Source: Heterobilharzia americana (lineage: Eukaryota > Platyhelminthes > Trematoda > Strigeidida > Schistosomatidae). From it: DNA of 64,000 bases. Position 1 is the first letter of the stretch, and every line of letters begins with the position of its first letter. The notes beneath the pieces are model-generated. The model did not search any database, had not been told where the DNA came from, and worked only from the letters and a program-made list of their open reading frames with translations. The position numbers and the translations under genes were made by a program. Shown in pieces: positions 60,405 to 64,000 of the stretch. The stretch spans positions 51,803,491 through 51,867,490 of the forward strand of contig OX104130.1 of the NCBI GenBank assembly GCA_944470555.2. The letters are read 5' to 3'.

Positions 60405-61155
60405 CCTAGTTTTATTATTGTTTATTATTTGTCCTTTGGGTTCCTAGTGGAAAATAGGGGTTCAGTAGCACATAGCTATGTCACTATCTTCTCTACAGTC
60501 TTTTCAACCTGGTTCCACGACTGCTCACAAGCTTTCATTTATTCCTCACACTATACCCTGCATGTCAACTTCCCCTCGGAAGCCCTAACTCGTCGCTTCC
60601 CATTTCGGTTCCACTCGACAGCCATGGCCTGGTGCGTGATGTCCCCAGTCGGTCTTCTCAGTGTATGCCTACTTTCTTCTGCATATTTGTAGGGTGATAG
60701 CTTCTTGGTTGGTTCGCTGGTAGGTCACAGTTAGTTCCTTGTTGCTTATTCTTACTATTATTCTCGCCATCTGATCTGATCTTCAATATCGAGTGAGCTA
60801 GTATAGGCGGCAGCTGTAGGTTAATGTGTGTCTGTAGTTTGTTGGAAACACTTTTCCTAACATGCCAAGTCTCTCAACCATCACACAGAAGCACTGAATT
60901 GACTGAATTAGTGTTGAAACTCCTGACATTGTTCACGCTTTATGCTGAGTATAGTGGAGTGCAGTAGATCTCCACTCTCTTGCTTTCTTTCCGATACTGG
61001 CTTTGATATCCTCATCTGTATTTGAAACGATGCTCCCTTGCCTAGGTAGGATAAAGATACTATTTCCCTTAGGTTTCTCGCGTTGCTGATGTTCATCACC
61101 TCTGTCTTCTCTACATTCACTTGAAGTCTTGTTTTCGCTGCTTTTTCTGTCAATT
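60405..61155 (-). mobile_element. RTE-clade LINE, copy D, 5'-truncated
   Basis: On the minus strand: a frame with TEKAAKTRLQVNVEKTEVMN (thumb region after RT), SLSYLGKGAS and GDLLHSTILSIKREQ, continuing to the 3' end, where gggttcctagtggaaaa (plus strand) mirrors the ttttccactaggaacc of copy C. The tail on the minus strand is acaaataataaacaat. Typical LINE copy cut at its 5' end; several frame changes. Confidence 0.85.
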
Positions 61156-61555
61156 ATTATATGGGTTGTTGGAGGACAAAATAAATAGATAAATAAATAA
61201 TTATTAATGTAGTTTGCAGTTTATAGAGATTTCATTCTTGAGACAGTACTAATCACAAGCTGACAGTTAAAGCATTGGACAACTGTTTCGTACTTTTGTG
61301 ACAGTCTCCAACAGTACTAAGCTAAAAACTCACTAGTCTATGTCAGTCCACGATGAAAGCAACCTCAAAAATAAAATCCTAATAAACTGTTAGCTACAAT
61401 ACTGCATATAACACATTGACGATACATTCGAGATTGATATCTTGAAGTTCTACTGAGTAGTCATGACTTATGAAATCAACCAGTAGGAAGAGAGACCCAT
61501 GCCAGCTGAAGATAGTGGTGAAGAACTGAGGGATTAGTAAACTATGAACCATTGA
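61156..61555. other. Mostly unassigned; possible HHR-2 traces
   Basis: 61270-61375 has cattggacaactgtttcgta and later ctatgtcagtccacgatga, which look like ends of HHR-2 copies in opposite orientations, but no complete core is visible. Confidence 0.4.
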
Positions 61556-61559
61556 ACTT

Positions 61560-61715
61560 TGACCAAGTGGCTGAGTGGTTAATGCATTCACAATGAAAAC
61601 TGATGGTCATGGGTTCGGTTCCTGGTGAGGTCTTGAGTGCGTGGTGCTAAGGAGTCCCATTTTAAGACGAAACAGTCTTTCAAAGCTTCCAGGCCTTTGA
61701 TGGTTCTCCAGCTGA
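61560..61715 (+). mobile_element. Hammerhead SINE (HHR-2), complete head
   Basis: Best tRNA-like head of the family: box A agtggctgagtggttaatg, box B gggttcggttcc, then tgaggtcttgagtgcgtgg. The hammerhead follows with gctaaggagtccc, a loop, gacgaaacag and a truncated cleavage region; tail ccagctgatgaga. Core nucleotide G5 is A, so it is inactive. Confidence 0.8.
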
Positions 61716-62440
61716 TGAGAACAACCAAAAAAATAAGTGATCATTTAATATATCAAACCAATAATGTTTTTTTCGCAAATTGTATTGATTTATTTTAATC
61801 AGCTCACCATCCATTATATCGCTTATCGAATTCGGAGTAATTTGTAGGGTTGATGTAAAAAATTGTTATTTACAAATGGGGTTTTGAATAGTTTTAATGA
61901 CAGAAGTGAAATCTACCCTGTTGACAGATTCTAACCGACTAAGTAGTGTAATTCAATGATATGCATCAGGATTAATTATCTGTTATATACACAAATATAA
62001 AAGATTTTTAAACGAATACTACTAAACCAACTTTTGTGTAAAGAGAGTAGCTTCACTGTAAAATATTCCTAATACCTGAATATTATCCTGACAAATGGGT
62101 TATTTAATGACCAAGAATAGTAAAGTAGATCAATTGAAGTCAATATAAAAGCAAAACTAATCCACGATATCAGGTTATAATTCCAATAAAGTTTCGCTAT
62201 AAGATGTGTAGCACAACGAAACAGTATTATTTCCTGGATAAAACACGAAAGATATATTGATTGATCACTGATAAGTAACCAATTTCATATTATTGGGTCC
62301 TGAAGGCTAAATTAATTTTATGGATCATTCTGCAATGTTGCACGATTCACCATCAAGAAGTACTTTGACAGATATTAGTTGGTTGAAGGTAATCGATCGG
62401 AAGCCCTTGAAATCGTGGAGAATATTTGTAGCTCAGGTGG
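61716..62440. other. No recognised feature
   Basis: AT-rich. The 62-codon frame at 62320-62508 leads into the PLE upstream block and is not supported as a gene. Confidence 0.4.
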
Positions 62441-62442
62441 AT

Positions 62443-62520
62443 GGCCTTTGTTGCATTGTGTTCTCTAAGACAGGTTGTTTAATTGTGGAGCTTTCATCAT
62501 CTTCCTAGATGACATGCACA
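62443..62520 (+). repeat. Block shared with 26775-26865, upstream of PLE
   Basis: gcattgtgttctcta, gttgtttaattgtggagc and tttcatcatcttcctagatg parallel 26775-26865 and directly precede PLE coding text. Probably PLE leader or pseudo-LTR sequence. Confidence 0.5.
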
Positions 62521-63544
62521 AAGAAGACTACATCAAGAAGGTATAGGATTTACCCAAAGACAAAAATGTTTATCAAACACTTGAAGCCAACTCTATTCAA
62601 AAGTTTGACAACTAGATCAATGAAACCTTGAACAAACTCTTCAAAGCAGAAGAAACAACAGAGCGAGACGAATGGAGAATGAAAGCAAATGAACCTGTTC
62701 TTCCTCAGTTCTACGACAGAATAAAGCTGCGCAAACCAGACACCCCCTAAGACCAATAGACTCAATTCCGGGAACTCCAACTTACAACATACCAACAGAA
62801 ATTTTTAGGAACTGGAAAGCCTAATTCAATCAGGTTGGCATTCCATCAAATCAACCACAGAACACTTGGAAAAGTTTAGGAGCAGTAATATAGTAAGTGA
62901 CGAATTAATGGTATACTTCGACGTAACAGCATTATACACATCCATCGAATCCTAATCGGCCAAGGAAACTATGTCTCTCCTGTTCAATGAAGATGCAAAG
63001 CTTTCAGAACGCATAAAACTCAAGTGTTCAAGTCTGATGGAACTCATCGACGTTCGCCTGACAACTTACATTTCAACGCCAAGATATACAAACAAATCAA
63101 AGGAACTTTAATTGGTGCACCGATATATGGACTAAATGAAGGAGCAGCGATGCACAAACTGCGAGTCATCATCCTACCAGTGGTCAAACGAAAAATTTGG
63201 ATTCTCTACGTAGACGATACTTTTGTCATCATTAAAAAAGATATAAAAAACACACATAGTTTGATCGATAACGTTTTCAATAACATCAAATTCAAAATGG
63301 AGAGTAAGTCAAACAACCAACTACCGTTCTAGGATTCTTTTAATCAGTTGGAAAAATGCCTTAAAACTGGAAATCGAAGTGTACAGGAAGTCAACACAAG
63401 TTGATCGAATCCTCAGCAACCCAACAACACAAAATAAGTTGCTTGCAGACTCCATTCAAAAGAGCGAGAACACACTGCAGTACAGCAACTTCACAGAGGA
63501 GAGAAAAAAACTGCTTGATTGAATTTTGAGGGAGTTGTGGGGAC

Positions 63545-63685
63545 TTGAAAATATTTCAAGTTGTGAAGGGGTCATGGGTGCGCACTGCTGAGGAGTTCCA
63601 TACTGGGACGAAACAGCTGTCAGGTGCTCTTAGGTCTCCTTATTTCCTCCAACTGATGTCAGTCTACGATAACAACCAGACATTA
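63545..63685 (+). mobile_element. Hammerhead SINE (HHR-2) inserted in PLE
   Basis: Starts after box B with gtgaaggggtcatgggtg, then the hammerhead and the tail ctccaactgatgtcagtc. It sits between the PLE RT part (ending about 63530) and its endonuclease part (resuming about 63695), so it inserted into an existing PLE copy. The head with boxes A and B is missing. Confidence 0.78.
63582..63628 (+). ncRNA. Hammerhead ribozyme of HHR-2, best-preserved core
   Basis: CTGAGGAG at 63588-63595 and GAAA at 63610-63613. Helix II pairs 63595-63599 (gttcc) with 63605-63609 (gggac), including one G-U wobble, around an ATACT loop. The cleavage triplet is GTC, with predicted cleavage after 63621. Helix I pairs gcact (63582-63586) with ggtgc (63623-63627); the pair at the cleavage site itself is mismatched. 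Helix III is short and palindromic (acagctgt), which suits dimer cleavage. Confidence 0.75.
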
Positions 63686-64000
63686 CTTGATGTCTGTCCT
63701 AAGGAAGAACGGCAACCAACGAAACTTTATCAGAAGATGTCTATCAAGTAAATCATCAGCTACAAAGTCATCGACAAAAATCACAACAAGATTACTGAGA
63801 TTACTTGGAATTGATTTGGCCTATAAACCAATAAATTCTCTCTAAACACTACTGTGCAGCCCAAAAGATGCAACAGCCAAGGAAGACAAACCGAATATCA
63901 TTTTTAAGGTCAACTGCAATAATTGTGGTCAACACCACATTGGACAGTGGTCGTCCTCTTCTCCTTCGTCTACATGAACTTCAGTTGGCTATTCGATGTC

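Larger units (their letters stand above)
62525..64000 (+). mobile_element. Penelope-like element, RT and GIY-YIG, interrupted
   Basis: In order: KEDYIKKV, the Lys/Glu-rich N-terminal part, LPQFYDRIKLRKPDTP (P-x-x-Y-x-x-x-K-x-H-K-P region), LYTSIES-type motif A in another frame, then the 102-codon frame 63024-63332 with KIYKQIKGTLIGAPIYGL (motif B) and WILYVDDTFVIIKKD (motif C, intact YVDDTF), HSLIDNVFNNIKFKMES and NNQLPF. After the inserted HHR-2 copy, 63695-63985 gives ATAKEDKPNIIF and NCNNCGQHHIG, the GIY-YIG start (C-x-x-C, H-x-I-G). The element continues past the window end. Several stops: a fossil, with RT catalytic residues kept. Confidence 0.85.

Noticed and set aside
1..64000. CRISPR arrays, bacterial operons, rRNA genes, LTR-retrotransposon polyproteins
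   Set aside because: None seen: no regularly spaced direct repeats, no prokaryotic gene layout, no rRNA-like GC-rich conserved block, and no protease or integrase motif recognised.

Overview
This is AT-rich eukaryotic DNA that appears to hold no intact protein-coding gene. The repeats point to a schistosome (Schistosomatidae, probably Schistosoma). They include SINE-like elements with a tRNA-like head and the schistosome hammerhead ribozyme (Sm-alpha type), many Penelope-like element (PLE) fragments with GIY-YIG endonuclease remnants, an RTE-clade LINE present in four copies, a CR1-type LINE fragment and a further APE-type LINE. The species cannot be decided from this window. The window reads as an intergenic or long-intronic landscape filled with nested, decayed retroelements; no reading frame exceeds about 185 codons.

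Layout. 1-735: copy of a dispersed repeat (R4) with an internal foldback; further copies at 28.3 kb and 53.3 kb. 5.38-5.54 kb: the only stretch that looks like a host coding exon (candidate). 7.86-10.70 kb: RTE copy A, followed by a PLE piece to 11.17 kb. 13.5-14.5 kb: PLE with RT and endonuclease remnants. 17.74-18.22 kb: head-to-head pair of hammerhead SINEs forming a large imperfect palindrome. 20.2-20.5 kb: degenerate Sm-alpha-like copy. 23.23-24.02 kb: RTE copy B, only its 5' part. 24.6-29.8 kb: PLE pieces in both orientations, a hammerhead SINE and R4 copy 2. 30.5-30.9, 36.0-36.25, 43.6-43.9 and 54.4 kb: a third tRNA-headed SINE family, twice as inverted pairs. 32.0-34.0 kb: APE-type LINE with its RT core missing. 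37.6-38.1 kb: PLE GIY-YIG piece. 38.8-39.2 kb: second hammerhead pair. 40.7-41.9 kb: Sm-alpha cluster with the best-preserved Sm-alpha ribozyme of the window. 45.6-48.9 kb: RTE copy C, nearly full length. 49.0-52.0 kb: Sm-alpha copy and two PLE pieces. 56.0-58.5 kb: hammerhead SINE cluster. 58.7-59.8 kb: CR1-like RT (minus strand). 60.4-61.15 kb: RTE copy D (minus, 5'-truncated). 62.5-64.0 kb: PLE with RT and GIY-YIG parts, interrupted by a hammerhead SINE.

The functional theme is RNA-mediated mobility. LINEs and PLEs would have supplied reverse transcriptase and endonuclease. The short tRNA-headed elements carry pol III boxes and self-cleaving ribozyme folds. The most notable observation is a second hammerhead-bearing SINE family (called HHR-2 here). 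It has its own self-complementary helix I, is unlike Sm-alpha outside the core, and repeatedly occurs as adjacent inverted pairs. All annotation is by eye; no alignment, folding or database search was run.
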